A stretch of 64,000 bases of DNA from Advenella sp. FME57. Its GTDB lineage: Bacteria; Pseudomonadota; Gammaproteobacteria; Burkholderiales; Burkholderiaceae_B. Below, piece by piece: positions 26,401 to 35,428 of the stretch (positions are counted from its first letter, which is position 1; each line of letters begins with the position of its first letter). Made by a program: the position numbers and the translations under genes. The stretch is from contig NZ_JABUXU010000006.1 of assembly GCF_014897675.1 (NCBI RefSeq), positions 186,001 to 250,000 of the forward strand, written 5' to 3'. The notes beneath the pieces were generated by a model. The model worked only from the letters and a program-made list of their open reading frames with translations, did not search any database and was not told the DNA's origin.

Positions 26401-27971
26401 TACTGCCACTCCAGCAACGTGGCCACCAGCCAAAGTATCAACCCGGCCTGCAGCGTGAGGATCAGCGTCATGACGATAAAGATGCGTTCGCTGCGACGGT
26501 GGCTTTTCCCCAACTCAGACAATTCCTTGCGAATGGCCGGCAAACTATCCTGACGCGCCAGTTGGGTATGCACCAGCCTTGGAATTTCCGGCAACAGATG
26601 CGACCACTGCGAGGCTTCCTTGCGCACCTGGGCGACAAAAGCACGCGGGCCGATGCGATCCCACATCCAGCGTTCCAGAAACGGTTTGGCCGTTTGCCAC
26701 AAGTCCAGATCGGGATCAAGCTGCCGCCCCATCCCTTCCACGTTCAACAGGGTTTTCTGCAGAAGGACCAGTTGCGGCTGGATTTCCACATTGAAGCGAC
26801 GCGAGGTCTGAAATAGTCGCAGCAGCACCTGGCCCAGGGAAATTTCGGACAATTTGCGATCAAAGTAAGGCTCGCACACTGACCGCACGGCAGCCTCAAG
26901 CTCTTCTTCCCGCGTATTGGCCGGCACCCAGCCGGACTCAATATGCAACTGCGCCACACGACGATAATCCCGGCGGAAAAACGCCAGAAAATTCTGCGAC
27001 AGATAGTTCTTGTCAAATTCGGAAAGTGATCCGACGATACCAAAATCAAGCGCGATATAGCGTCCCAGCGTTTCCGGTTGCAGCGAGACAAAAATATTGC
27101 CCGGATGCATATCGGCGTGGAAAAAACCGTCTTCAAACACCTGGATAAAGAAAATTTCCACACCGTTGCGAGCCAGCTTCTTGATATCGACACCGGCCAC
27201 CTGCAGCTTGTCGATCTGGCTGACCGGCACGCCGTGCATGCGCTCCATCGTCATGACAGTCTTGCTGGTGTATTCCCAGATCACTTCGGGCACCATCAGC
27301 AAGTCGGCGCGCTTCGGGTTGGATTCGAAGTTGCGACGCAACTGGCTGCAGTTGGCCGCCTCAACCTGCAAATCGAGTTCATCATGCAGGTACTTGTCGA
27401 ACTCGCTGACCACTTCCCTGGGTCGCAAGCGACGCCCATCTGGCAACAGGCGTTCCACAAAACCGGCAAACAGATTCATGAGCGATAGATCCCGCTCGAT
27501 GACCGCCAGCATGCCGGGGCGCAGCACCTTGACCGCCACTTCACGACCGTCATGCAGTACGGCAAAATGCACCTGGGCAACAGAGGCCGAAGCCACCGGC
27601 TCGGTTTCAAACAGCGCAAACAGTTCGGACGGATGCTTGCCAAACGCCTTCTGGATGCTTTGCATGGCCTGTTCGGACGGAAACGGCGGCACTCGATCCT
27701 GCAACGCCGACAGCTCATCGGCAATATCCAGCGGGATAAGATCGCGCCTGGTGGACAGGACCTGACCGAACTTGATGAAGATCGGTCCCAGCGATTCGAG
27801 CGCAAGCCGCAAGCGCTCGCCGCGCGGCTGCTCAAAACGGCGACCCAGCCGCACCACTTTGAGCAGGGAACTGGCAATGGGATGCTTCAGGCCACTGAGC
27901 ACCAACTCATCCAACCCATAGCGCAGGCAGATCAGCAATATGCGCAGCAGGCGCAGGGCTGACATGATCAT
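26400..27971 (-). CDS. ubiB: Ubiquinone biosynthesis regulatory protein kinase-like UbiB
   Basis: This 523-residue atypical kinase/ATPase of the ABC1/ADCK family has the invariant KxGQ motif ([15 protein letters not shown]), the Ala-rich nucleotide loop region [14 protein letters not shown], and kinase-like catalytic segments [13 protein letters not shown] and ALDFGIVG. Two C-terminal membrane helices lie near residues 495-522. It supports the membrane Ubi complex in aerobic ubiquinone synthesis. GGAG lies six bases before the ATG, which overlaps ubiJ by four bases. Gene order ubiJ-ubiB is standard. The usual upstream ubiE is here displaced by about 5 kb. Confidence 0.96.
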   Translation of the reverse strand: MIMSALRLLRILLICLRYGLDELVLSGLKHPIASSLLKVVRLGRRFEQPRGERLRLALESLGPIFIKFGQVLSTRRDLIPLDIADELSALQDRVPPFPSEQAMQSIQKAFGKHPSELFALFETEPVASASVAQVHFAVLHDGREVAVKVLRPGMLAVIERDLSLMNLFAGFVERLLPDGRRLRPREVVSEFDKYLHDELDLQVEAANCSQLRRNFESNPKRADLLMVPEVIWEYTSKTVMTMERMHGVPVSQIDKLQVAGVDIKKLARNGVEIFFIQVFEDGFFHADMHPGNIFVSLQPETLGRYIALDFGIVGSLSEFDKNYLSQNFLAFFRRDYRRVAQLHIESGWVPANTREEELEAAVRSVCEPYFDRKLSEISLGQVLLRLFQTSRRFNVEIQPQLVLLQKTLLNVEGMGRQLDPDLDLWQTAKPFLERWMWDRIGPRAFVAQVRKEASQWSHLLPEIPRLVHTQLARQDSLPAIRKELSELGKSHRRSERIFIVMTLILTLQAGLILWLVATLLEWQ

Positions 27972-28597
27972 CGTGCGCTCCTGCGATGTCGAGCGTCAAG
28001 CGCCCTGAGCCGGGCATCGAGCTGATCCAGCTGTACGGTCGCAGCGCGCAGGGAGTGCTCCCAGGATTGCAGCGCCGGCTTTCCCAGCACCATGCCGGCC
28101 TCTTCAGCAACATATTCGCTCACGTTTTCCGACAGGCGGCCAGCCACGGTGGTGGTGGTCGCAAACGCACGGTGCAGCAGCAAATGAATTTGTCTTGACA
28201 GCAAGCCGCCGGTAAACCGGGCCAGTTCGTGTTCGGAATCCCAGCGCAGGTCGCGTGCCAGCTCCGAGACCAATTGCGCCAGGCCAGCGTCCCCTTCCAG
28301 ATGCAGCAGCGAGGCAAGTTGTGCAGGATCGTGACGATTGCGCAATGCGCCGGGCACATCGCCCAGCCGGCTTTCGGGGATAGACAGCGTGACATCGGCA
28401 ACAACCGCAGGATCTGCACGCGCCACGCTACCATCGTGCCCAAGGGTAACCCGAAGCACAAGACGGCTGATGCGGATGCATACGGTTTTGCCGGCATGCG
28501 CGGCAATACGCGTCTTTGCCCAGGGCTCGCGATCCAGCAGCAGGTTCAGGGCGCGCACAATAGGAATGTTTGGATCAGGTAAGGCGGAGAGCAACAT
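27968..28597 (-). CDS. ubiJ: Ubiquinone biosynthesis accessory factor UbiJ (SCP2 domain)
   Basis: This 209-residue protein begins with an SCP2-like lipid-binding domain ([28 protein letters not shown]... [10 protein letters not shown]). It ends in the helical, charged tail [31 protein letters not shown] characteristic of UbiJ. With UbiK it organises the soluble Ubi complex and holds lipid intermediates. The four-base overlap with ubiB implies co-translation. Upstream lie 146 bases with a direct repeat and then the end of an ABC-importer operon, so it probably has its own promoter there. Confidence 0.92.
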   Translation of the reverse strand: MLLSALPDPNIPIVRALNLLLDREPWAKTRIAAHAGKTVCIRISRLVLRVTLGHDGSVARADPAVVADVTLSIPESRLGDVPGALRNRHDPAQLASLLHLEGDAGLAQLVSELARDLRWDSEHELARFTGGLLSRQIHLLLHRAFATTTTVAGRLSENVSEYVAEEAGMVLGKPALQSWEHSLRAATVQLDQLDARLRALDARHRRSAR

Positions 28598-28624
28598 AAA
28601 AAATCCGGTAGACCACGCAAGATT

Positions 28625-28684
28625 CTGAATCCGATAGTGTACCCTTTTCGTGCTGAATCCGACCCGTTTTAAGCTTGTGGGTAC
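28625..28684. repeat. Short direct and inverted repeats upstream of ubiJ
   Basis: CTGAATCCGA occurs twice, 28 bases apart, and GTACCC/GGGTAC form widely spaced inverted arms around the second copy. The segment lies in the putative ubiJ promoter region, at the inferred right border of the ABC cassette. Function is unknown. Confidence 0.4.
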
Positions 28685-28743
28685 TGTCGCGCATGTATCA
28701 CAGCGGCGCCTTGGGTCAAATCCAGCCTCCGCACCGTGAGCGT

Positions 28744-29598
28744 TCAGCTATGACAGTCGGGTACTTCCTGATCCAGATAGACGTCAAAGGCCACATCAGT
28801 CGCCCACTTTTTACTGAACGCCGCCCATTGCCCTGCCCTGTCCCACTGTTGCATTCGGGCTCGCAGCCATTGCGCTTCACGTGTGTTTTCGGCCGCAACC
28901 AGCCAGGTCAGCGTACGGGGCGCATTGGCCAGCTCAAGCGTGGCGGAAAATTTTTTCCATTCGGGATAATGCATCAAAGGTTGCCAGGCCGTCTGGTCAA
29001 TCAGTCCCAGATCACATTTGCCTTCGCGTACCGCGACCAGCGCATCCGAAGGAACGGCAAAGGGCAGCAAGGTTGCCCCCGCCTGCGTCGCTTCAGCAGC
29101 CGCGTGCTCTGCGGTGCGGGCGATGCAAACGGTGCGCCCGGCTAAATCGGCCCGCGAGCGGATTTGCGTGTCGCTGCGGATGACCGCCTTGGGGTACGTG
29201 CGATAGCTGGTAGGAACAAGCGTCACACCGCGCCTGTTGGCTGCATCTGCCGGCAGGCTGTAGAGGGCCAGATCGATGCCGCCTTCTGCCAATGCCTTTG
29301 CTGCCTGGTCAGGCGCAAGCTGAACCAGCTGTGTCGGCAGATTCAGGGTCGTGGCAAGCGCCTTGACGGCAGGCGTATCAAGCCTGTCTTCGGTCCTGAC
29401 CTTGGCGCCCGGTGCTGCAGCAGGCGTGACATGGACCACCGCCACGCGCAGGGCGCCTCGGGATACTGCCTGGGGAAATAGGCCGGCGACATCGCTAACA
29501 ACAGAAGCAGCGGTGGTGGCGGTAGCAGGCATCCATGCCTCGGCACAGGCTAGGAGGAGCACTGCACGCAGGACAGATCGGATGGACAGCAGGGTCAT
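28744..29598 (-). CDS. Periplasmic solute-binding protein, family 3-like
   Basis: This 284-residue protein has a signal peptide (about 28 residues, VLLLACAEAWMPATA). Its fold resembles the amino-acid-type SBP_bac_3 group: RGALRVAVVHVTP, EGGIDLALYSLPADAANRRGVTLVPTSY and RADLAGRTVCIARTAEHAAAEA are typical segments. It would bind a small solute in the periplasm. It is the last gene of an operon that already encodes its own TauA/SsuA-like binding protein, so it may broaden specificity or serve as a sensor. The N-terminal half is less conserved, so its ligand cannot be guessed. Confidence 0.75.
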   Translation of the reverse strand: MTLLSIRSVLRAVLLLACAEAWMPATATTAASVVSDVAGLFPQAVSRGALRVAVVHVTPAAAPGAKVRTEDRLDTPAVKALATTLNLPTQLVQLAPDQAAKALAEGGIDLALYSLPADAANRRGVTLVPTSYRTYPKAVIRSDTQIRSRADLAGRTVCIARTAEHAAAEATQAGATLLPFAVPSDALVAVREGKCDLGLIDQTAWQPLMHYPEWKKFSATLELANAPRTLTWLVAAENTREAQWLRARMQQWDRAGQWAAFSKKWATDVAFDVYLDQEVPDCHS

Positions 29599-29611
29599 GA
29601 TGCATCTTCCC

Positions 29612-29631
29612 GTCCCGCCAGGCAGCGGGAC
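29612..29631 (-). promoter_or_regulatory. Stem-loop between permease and second binding-protein gene
   Basis: Arms GTCCCGC and GCGGGAC are perfect with a 6-base loop. It lies in the 57-base gap after the permease stop. Without a T-run it is more likely an attenuator or RNA-stability element than a strong terminator. Confidence 0.45.
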
Positions 29632-29655
29632 TCACAGGATAGGGTATTGCGTGAC

Positions 29656-30429
29656 TCAGACGTATTGGTAACGCAGCAGGCGGTGCTTGATACGCTCCAG
29701 GATCAGCTGATCGATAAGCGCTGCCAGAATGGCGATAACCAGAATATTGGCCATCACACCTGTCATATCGCCGGTATCGCCTGCAAAACTCAGCGAACGG
29801 CCAAGACCCTTACCGAAATCGACCAGCATTTCCACGGAGATCAGCGCGCGCCATGCATTGCCGAAGGCCAATTGCGCGCCGGTAATCAGCTCGGGCATGA
29901 CCGCAGGCAGATAGACCCGCCTTACCAGGCCCCAGCGACTGGCCCCCATGACGCGCGCTGCAGAAATATGCACTTTGTGCACCGATTCGGTGGCGTTCAT
30001 GACGCTGAGCGCAGCCGGGAAAAATGCAGCCAGCGCCACCACGACAATCATGGGTTTGTTGCCAAAGCCCCAGACGATCAGAAACAGCGGCACCCAGGCA
30101 ATGCTGGGCAGCGACTGCAGAATCACAATCACGTTGCGCAGCACCTCGCGAAAGAAATTCAGACTGGCCGCCAGCAGGCCGAAGGCGATGCCACAGATCA
30201 GCGCAATGCCGTAACCGGTGCCAAGACGCGCCAGAGAACCTGCCAGGCCGCTATAGAATTCACCACTACGAATGCTTTCGGACAAGCGCTCGAGCACTGG
30301 CAGAATGCCGGGCATGAGAAAGTCTGGCAGCGTCAGTGCGACCAATTGCCAGACCAGAAGAATGAAAGCGATGGCCAGCATCACCGCCAGCGGCTTTTTG
30401 AAGCCGCCGATCCGGGTGTTGTTGCTCAC
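29656..30429 (-). CDS. ABC transporter permease, nitrate/sulfonate/taurine class
   Basis: This 257-residue inner-membrane protein has six hydrophobic segments and the EAA loop (AARVMGASRWGLVRRVYLPAVMPELITG) of the SsuC/TauC/NrtB family. It forms the channel of the importer encoded by the adjacent ATPase and TauA-like binding-protein genes. Its start overlaps the binding-protein stop by four bases. The substrate class (sulfonate, nitrate, thiamine precursor or other) is not determined by the permease. Confidence 0.92.
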   Translation of the reverse strand: MSNNTRIGGFKKPLAVMLAIAFILLVWQLVALTLPDFLMPGILPVLERLSESIRSGEFYSGLAGSLARLGTGYGIALICGIAFGLLAASLNFFREVLRNVIVILQSLPSIAWVPLFLIVWGFGNKPMIVVVALAAFFPAALSVMNATESVHKVHISAARVMGASRWGLVRRVYLPAVMPELITGAQLAFGNAWRALISVEMLVDFGKGLGRSLSFAGDTGDMTGVMANILVIAILAALIDQLILERIKHRLLRYQYV

Positions 30430-31424
30430 AGTTTACGTGCCTTCTGCCATTCAAGATCCAGCACAGTGTTAACGTCAAATGGCTTGCCATCCCTGGTTTT
30501 CAGGGAACCGTCACGCTCCATGATACGAGCCAGCTCAGTCATCCGCTCAATATCCTTGTCTGTCACCGTAGGCGTAAATTCCTGGGTCTTGATCGCGTCT
30601 TCGATCACGGTCTCGCGCGCCAGCTCACCCTGCTTAAGGGTCTTCAGGGTTGGTTCGGCGATAAAGTAACTGGCGATCAGTTTGGACGCCTGGGCCGGTT
30701 GTTTTTCAAGCAGTTCGATTGCCTGCTGCTGGGCATCCAGCGCCTTCCAGATATCATCCTTGCGAGCCTCCAGCACTTTGCCGGAAGTAATCACGACCAT
30801 GCAGGGAAAGGGCCAGTTTTGGCCAACTTCATAGATCTGCTTGACAGGCGCAACCAGTTGCGCAATCCGGTCATACGGTTCGAAAAGAAACGCAGCATTC
30901 ACCCGATTGCCCACCAGCGACTGTACCGCGACTGCGGGACTCACGCCCATGACGCTGACATCGCCGTCAGCCAGACCCGCTTGCTTAAATACCACACCGC
31001 GCAAGACGGTGTCGGCAGTGCTACCCTGGCTTTGTGAAGCCAGTGTTTTACCTTTCAGGTCGGCCACGGTATTAATACCGGCATCATCACGCACGACCAG
31101 CGAGTGGTAGCCGCGCTGCGCACCGGCCACAACCTTCAGGTCTGCGCCACGAGAAGCCCAGGAGATGGCATTGGTAAAGCCAAGTACACCCACATCGACC
31201 TGGCCGCCAATAATGGCCTTGACCAGATCGGTACCAGACTTGAACTCCATCAGATCAGTGTCCAGGCCCTGTTTTTTGTAGAATTCACCCTCGTGAGCGA
31301 CGATCGCCTGCGCATCGTCCATCACCCGCAGATAACCTACCTTGAGCTTGTCGGCCGCCATGGCCGCACCTGAAAGCAACAGCGAAGCCACCAGGGGCAA
31401 TGCGGTCCATTTACGAATATTCAT
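30426..31424 (-). CDS. ABC transporter substrate-binding protein, NrtA/SsuA/TauA-like
   Basis: This 332-residue periplasmic receptor has a signal peptide ending LSGAAMAA. Its type II binding fold shows LKVGYLRVMDDAQAIVAHEGEFYKKQGLDTDLMEF, GGQVDVGVLGFTNAISWASRGADLKVVAGAQ and LKGKTLASQSQGSTADT. The family binds sulfonates, taurine, nitrate, bicarbonate, HMP-type thiamine precursors or aromatic acids. It is preceded by a 166-base gap after the ATPase gene, enough for a second promoter. No sulfonate-cleaving monooxygenase (ssuD, tauD) lies nearby, so a sulfonate assignment is not supported. Confidence 0.92.
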   Translation of the reverse strand: MNIRKWTALPLVASLLLSGAAMAADKLKVGYLRVMDDAQAIVAHEGEFYKKQGLDTDLMEFKSGTDLVKAIIGGQVDVGVLGFTNAISWASRGADLKVVAGAQRGYHSLVVRDDAGINTVADLKGKTLASQSQGSTADTVLRGVVFKQAGLADGDVSVMGVSPAVAVQSLVGNRVNAAFLFEPYDRIAQLVAPVKQIYEVGQNWPFPCMVVITSGKVLEARKDDIWKALDAQQQAIELLEKQPAQASKLIASYFIAEPTLKTLKQGELARETVIEDAIKTQEFTPTVTDKDIERMTELARIMERDGSLKTRDGKPFDVNTVLDLEWQKARKL

Positions 31425-31590
31425 CTCTGACTCTCTCTAAAAATTTGACTGTTTTTTGTTATTGACTCACATACTGCCCGCTTGCGGATGCCTTGCAGTC
31501 TGCCTGCCGAATCTGCTTGCCTACACCTGCCACGATACACAGATGACTGAGCGCTCAAAAAAGACCGCATCAGCGCCTGCAGCGCCACGC

Positions 31591-32355
31591 TCAAGCAACC
31601 ATTTCGACCGGCTTGGGTTCATGCGTGACCGCAATACCCAGCAGGCTAAGAATTTCTCGTTTTTCCGCTGCAAGATCAGACAGATCGTGCGAACGTGACC
31701 GGTGGCTCAGATTGAATTCCTTGAGCACCGTGGCAGGCCTTGCGCTGAACACCATGACCCGGTCGGCCAGGAACAGGGCTTCGTCCACATCATGCGTTAC
31801 CAGCAGCACGGTCGGCCTGGCTTGCTCCACCAGATCAAGCAACACATCCTGAAGACTGAGCCTGGTCAGCGCATCCAGCGCGCCGAAGGGCTCATCCAGC
31901 AAAAGCACTTCCGGCTCGGCAATGAACGCACGGGCCAGCGCTGCGCGCTGACGCATTCCTCCCGACACCTGGTGCGGATAATAATGTTCGAATCCATCCA
32001 GGCCCACGCGTTGCAGCCACGTCGCGGCGCGCTCGTAAGCCTGCTTGCGGGCCACCTGCTGAAACTCCAATGCCATGGCAACGTTCTGCTTTAGCGTCAG
32101 CCACGGATATAGCGCATGTTCCTGGAATACCAGCGTGCGGCTGGGATCCGGCTTGGTCACAGGCTGCGAATCGGTATCGATATTGCCCGATGTGGTGCTC
32201 TCCAGGCCGGCAGCCATGTGCAACAGCGTGGATTTGCCTGAACCGGAAGGCCCGACCAGGGCAACAATCTCGCCCGAGCGAAAGTCGGCGCTGAAATTCT
32301 CAACGACCGAAAGCGAACCGAACTGCTTATAAACATTGTTGAAGCTAAGATTCAC
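31591..32355 (-). CDS. ABC transporter ATPase, SsuB/TauB/NrtD class
   Basis: This 254-residue ABC ATPase has Walker A GPSGSGKS, signature VSGGMRQR, Walker B EVLLLDEP, the D-loop GALD and the switch His in LLVTHD. It energises the SsuC-like permease. It is the first gene of the four-gene importer operon, with a strongly AT-rich presumptive promoter upstream. The gene order ATPase, binding protein, permease, second binding protein is uncommon, since binding-protein-first is more usual. Confidence 0.93.
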   Translation of the reverse strand: MNLSFNNVYKQFGSLSVVENFSADFRSGEIVALVGPSGSGKSTLLHMAAGLESTTSGNIDTDSQPVTKPDPSRTLVFQEHALYPWLTLKQNVAMALEFQQVARKQAYERAATWLQRVGLDGFEHYYPHQVSGGMRQRAALARAFIAEPEVLLLDEPFGALDALTRLSLQDVLLDLVEQARPTVLLVTHDVDEALFLADRVMVFSARPATVLKEFNLSHRSRSHDLSDLAAEKREILSLLGIAVTHEPKPVEMVA

Positions 32356-32490
32356 GGTATTTTCCCTATACGATCTGACACTATAACCAAATCTTCTTAA
32401 GAGAAAAAATAATTAGTATTTATTTTTATATAGCTATTAGTTATTAACAATAAACAGCAGTCATCAGACTTGCTCTGCCACAAACAACAA

Positions 32491-32518
32491 GGCGTGATCA
32501 CGAAACCATGATCACGCC
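32491..32518 (-). terminator. Intrinsic terminator after the Tim44-like gene
   Basis: Perfect 10-base arms GGCGTGATCA and TGATCACGCC enclose an 8-base loop and are followed on the minus strand by TTGTTGTTTG. It ends the transcript of the Tim44-like gene and insulates it from the ABC operon. Confidence 0.75.
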
Positions 32519-32561
32519 CAGCGTGCCGGCTGACATTGCCGGCGGTTGTTTTAAAGTACGG

Positions 32562-33539
32562 TCAGGAAGCGTTATCCACCGGAATCTGCTGAATGCCCGC
32601 CAGCAGCCAGCCGGAATTGTTTTCCTTGTACAGGTTCCATACTTCCTCGAAGCGGAAGGCGGCTTCCTGCGCGTCTTCACGCAACATGCCGGAAAAGCGC
32701 ACTGAGGCAAGATGACCATCCTGAACCTGCTCAATACCAAGCAGTTCCGCATTGAGCAGCACGACTTCAGTCTGGCTTTGTCCGGCACGGCTGGTAATTT
32801 GCGGAGACAGCTCTGCAACCAGATCTTCGGTCAGATAGTTCTTGAGATCTTCAATATCGCCCTTGTCCCACAAACCCTGAATGGTCACGAACTGCTTCTT
32901 GGCGGTTTGCAGAAAGGTTGGCGTGTCAAAATCGCCCGGGATAAACCAGCTTTTGTCTTCTGGTTCGGCCGCTGCCTGCGCATTGCCGGAAAAGTCTGTG
33001 GCAGACAGGCCACTGTGCTGCTGCGTGCCACCACTGGCAGTATCCTGCCCGGAGTACTGATGCCGTGAGCCTGGTGCCGGAGCACCGGACTGTCGCTGCA
33101 TGGGCGAGGCGCCCTGGAAGGCCGGACGGGCCTGACCACCGCGTAAACGGCGCACAATAAACATAACGCCAAAAATAACGATGGCAATAAGAAGGGCGCT
33201 GGACAGGAATTCAAGCATGGCTCCGCCCAGACCCAGGCTTGAGAGCAGCGCCGCAATGCCCAGACCAGCGGCTATACCGGCAATAGGGCCCAGAAAACGG
33301 GAAAACCCACTACGCTGTGCCGCAGCGCCCGCGTTGGCTGGCGCCGCAGAAGTACGATTGACCGCTGTGGGCGCCTGTGCCGCCGGAGCCCGGTTCTTGG
33401 TAATGCTGGAAGACTGGCGTCCAAAGCTGCTGCCGCCTCCCATGCGGCGGGCTTCAGCGTCATAGGTCACAGTCAGCATGCTTACAGATGACACGACAAT
33501 CATCGCAGCCGCGAGAAATTTAGACCACTTTTTGAACAT
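32562..33539 (-). CDS. Tim44-like domain membrane protein
   Basis: This 325-residue protein has an N-terminal signal or anchor, a Gly/Ser-rich segment (RRMGGGSSFGRQSS), two hydrophobic stretches near residues 90-130 and a polar linker. Its C-terminal Tim44-like domain (about 180-320) includes FLQTAKKQFVTIQGLWDKGDIEDLKNYLTEDLVAEL. Bacterial Tim44-like proteins are inner-membrane or periplasmic proteins of poorly known role, some tied to envelope or membrane-complex assembly. It lies downstream of ubiE, the normal Burkholderiales neighbourhood. It ends at a strong terminator, so it no longer runs into ubiJ. Confidence 0.88.
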   Translation of the reverse strand: MFKKWSKFLAAAMIVVSSVSMLTVTYDAEARRMGGGSSFGRQSSSITKNRAPAAQAPTAVNRTSAAPANAGAAAQRSGFSRFLGPIAGIAAGLGIAALLSSLGLGGAMLEFLSSALLIAIVIFGVMFIVRRLRGGQARPAFQGASPMQRQSGAPAPGSRHQYSGQDTASGGTQQHSGLSATDFSGNAQAAAEPEDKSWFIPGDFDTPTFLQTAKKQFVTIQGLWDKGDIEDLKNYLTEDLVAELSPQITSRAGQSQTEVVLLNAELLGIEQVQDGHLASVRFSGMLREDAQEAAFRFEEVWNLYKENNSGWLLAGIQQIPVDNAS

Positions 33540-33650
33540 TGATTATTGCTCCGGTGGGATTGACCCACAATGAATAAATTAGCAAACAATTTAATCTTAC
33601 AAAAACCTGAATATTTATGCAAGCTACTTTGTAATGACCGGAAAATGAAG

Positions 33651-33667
33651 GATCGGCCTGCCCGATC
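33651..33667 (-). terminator. Possible weak terminator after ubiE
   Basis: Arms GATCGG and CCGATC with a 5-base loop are followed on the minus strand by CTTCATTTTCC. The short stem and imperfect T-run make this a low-confidence call. Confidence 0.35.
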
Positions 33668-33719
33668 GGCACGCCTACGCCGGTGCTGCAACCCGCGCGT
33701 GGGCAGGCAGAACGCGGCG

Positions 33720-34493
33720 TCAGAACAGTTTTACGCCTTCGTGCAACGCCACTACTCCGGCAGTCAAGTTGAAATAGCTGACCCGTGGCAAACCGGCGTC
33801 GCGCATCATTTGCGCCAGCGTTTCCTGATCCGGGTGCATGCGTATGGATTCGGCCAGATAGCGGTAACTATCTTCGTCATCTGCCACTTTTTTGCCAAGC
33901 CAGGGAAGAATATTGAACGAATACCAGTCATAGGCAGGCGCCAGTGGCGCCGCGATCCGCGAAAACTCCAGCACCAGCAATTTACCGCCGGGCTTGAGCA
34001 CCCGTTGCATTTGTTGCAGGGCCTGGTCCTTGTGCGTCATATTGCGCAGACCAAAGGCAACGGTGACCACATCAAAAAATTCGTCGGGAAAAGGCAGGTG
34101 TTCGGCATCGCACACCACCGTAGGCAGCAGCACCCCCTTATCGATCAGGCGATCCCGCCCGACCTGCAACATGGAGGAATTGATATCGGTATGCCAGACC
34201 TGACCGGTTGGCCCGACCTTGCCTGCAAAAGCCAAGGCCAGATCGCCGGTGCCCCCGGCAATATCGAGCACCCGCATGCCGGGCCGCACGCCCGCCCGTC
34301 CAATCGTGAAGTTTTTCCAGAGACGGTGCATGCCACCGGACATAAGGTCATTCATCACATCGTAACGTTGCGCCACCGAATGAAACACTTGCGCCACTTT
34401 TCCGGCTTTTTCCTGTTCATCGACAGTACGGAAACCGAAATGCGTGGTACCGGATTGCCCGGCTGACGTTGGACGTTCTGAATTCATATGCAA
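33720..34493 (-). CDS. ubiE: Ubiquinone/menaquinone biosynthesis C-methyltransferase UbiE
   Basis: This 257-residue methyltransferase has the family signature segments [16 protein letters not shown] motif [16 protein letters not shown], and [21 protein letters not shown]. It methylates 2-polyprenyl-6-methoxybenzoquinol (and demethylmenaquinol where present) in the cytoplasm. It ends [18 protein letters not shown] as is typical. It is divergent from phoB and 180 bases upstream of the Tim44-like gene. No strong Shine-Dalgarno is visible, but an earlier in-frame start is not supported. Confidence 0.96.
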   Translation of the reverse strand: MHMNSERPTSAGQSGTTHFGFRTVDEQEKAGKVAQVFHSVAQRYDVMNDLMSGGMHRLWKNFTIGRAGVRPGMRVLDIAGGTGDLALAFAGKVGPTGQVWHTDINSSMLQVGRDRLIDKGVLLPTVVCDAEHLPFPDEFFDVVTVAFGLRNMTHKDQALQQMQRVLKPGGKLLVLEFSRIAAPLAPAYDWYSFNILPWLGKKVADDEDSYRYLAESIRMHPDQETLAQMMRDAGLPRVSYFNLTAGVVALHEGVKLF

Positions 34494-34515
34494 TCTTTAT
34501 GAAAAGTAGGCAGGA

Positions 34516-34533
34516 TTGTCACAAACATGACAC
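34516..34533 (+). promoter_or_regulatory. Candidate Pho box upstream of phoB
   Basis: TTGTCAC-AAAC-ATGACAC has the 7-4-7 spacing of a Pho box, with each half matching the CTGTCAT consensus at about five of seven positions. It also contains a TGTCA/TGACA inverted repeat, so another regulator is possible. PhoB autoregulation is well established in other proteobacteria. Confidence 0.4.
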
Positions 34534-34606
34534 AATTAGGCAATACCATTGAGATTAGTATTTCCGGTTAATGTCAATCGCGTGACTTTTTTAATTTTAC
34601 TTCATT

Positions 34607-35302
34607 ATGGCCAGCACAATTCTCGTCGTCGAAGACGAACCCGCAATTCAAGAGCTCATCTCCGTCAACCTGTCCTTTGCCGGCCATAAAGTGCTGCGTG
34701 CGCTGGATGCCGAGCAGGCAAAGGTGCTGATCAATGCGGAATTGCCCGATCTGATTCTGCTGGACTGGATGCTGCCCGGCTCCACTGGCCTGAATCTGGC
34801 GCGCAATTTGCGCAGCAGCGAGCGTACGCGCGACATCCCCATTATCATGCTCACCGCCAAGAGCTCCGAAGCCGATAAAGTGGAAGGACTCGAAAGCGGC
34901 GCCGACGATTACATTACCAAGCCCTTTTCGCCCAAAGAACTGATGGCGCGCATTAAGGCGGTACTGCGTCGCCGCGCCCCCCAACTGACCGACGATGAAA
35001 TCGAGATCTCCGGGCTCAAGCTGGATCCGGTCTCGCATCGCATCACAGGCAATGGGTCAAACCTGCCGCTGGGTCCGACCGAATTTCGCCTGCTGCATTT
35101 TTTCATGACACATCCAGAGCGGGTGTTCACTCGCGGCCAGTTGCTCGATCAGGTCTGGGGAGACCATGTATTTCTGGAAGAACGCACAGTCGACGTGCAT
35201 ATCCGCCGCCTGCGCAAGGCGCTCGAGCCGAGCAATCATCATAATCTGGTTGAAACCGTACGCGGAAGCGGGTATCGTTTCACCTCTAAACTGCCGGCCT
35301 AA
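34607..35302 (+). CDS. phoB: Phosphate regulon response regulator PhoB
   Basis: This 231-residue OmpR-class regulator has a receiver domain with the acidic pair in VVEDEPAIQ, phospho-acceptor Asp53 in LILLDWMLPG, the switch Thr and conserved Lys in YITKPFSPKEL, and a winged-helix domain (LGPTEFRLLHFFMTHPERVF ... VHIRRLRKALE). Residue numbering matches E. coli PhoB. It activates phosphate-starvation genes when phosphorylated by PhoR, whose gene follows after a 126-base gap. The ATG lacks a clear Shine-Dalgarno. Confidence 0.95.
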   Translation: MASTILVVEDEPAIQELISVNLSFAGHKVLRALDAEQAKVLINAELPDLILLDWMLPGSTGLNLARNLRSSERTRDIPIIMLTAKSSEADKVEGLESGADDYITKPFSPKELMARIKAVLRRRAPQLTDDEIEISGLKLDPVSHRITGNGSNLPLGPTEFRLLHFFMTHPERVFTRGQLLDQVWGDHVFLEERTVDVHIRRLRKALEPSNHHNLVETVRGSGYRFTSKLPA

Positions 35303-35428
35303 TTGCCCAACAGGCCCGGCATAGCGGGCCCGGTTTTCATTATTGATGCTGGCCAACTGCTGGCGCGCCGTGTTTTTCTTCAAGATTGGGCGGCCAGCGC
35401 ACGCCATTGTTCAGGAATATAATCAATC

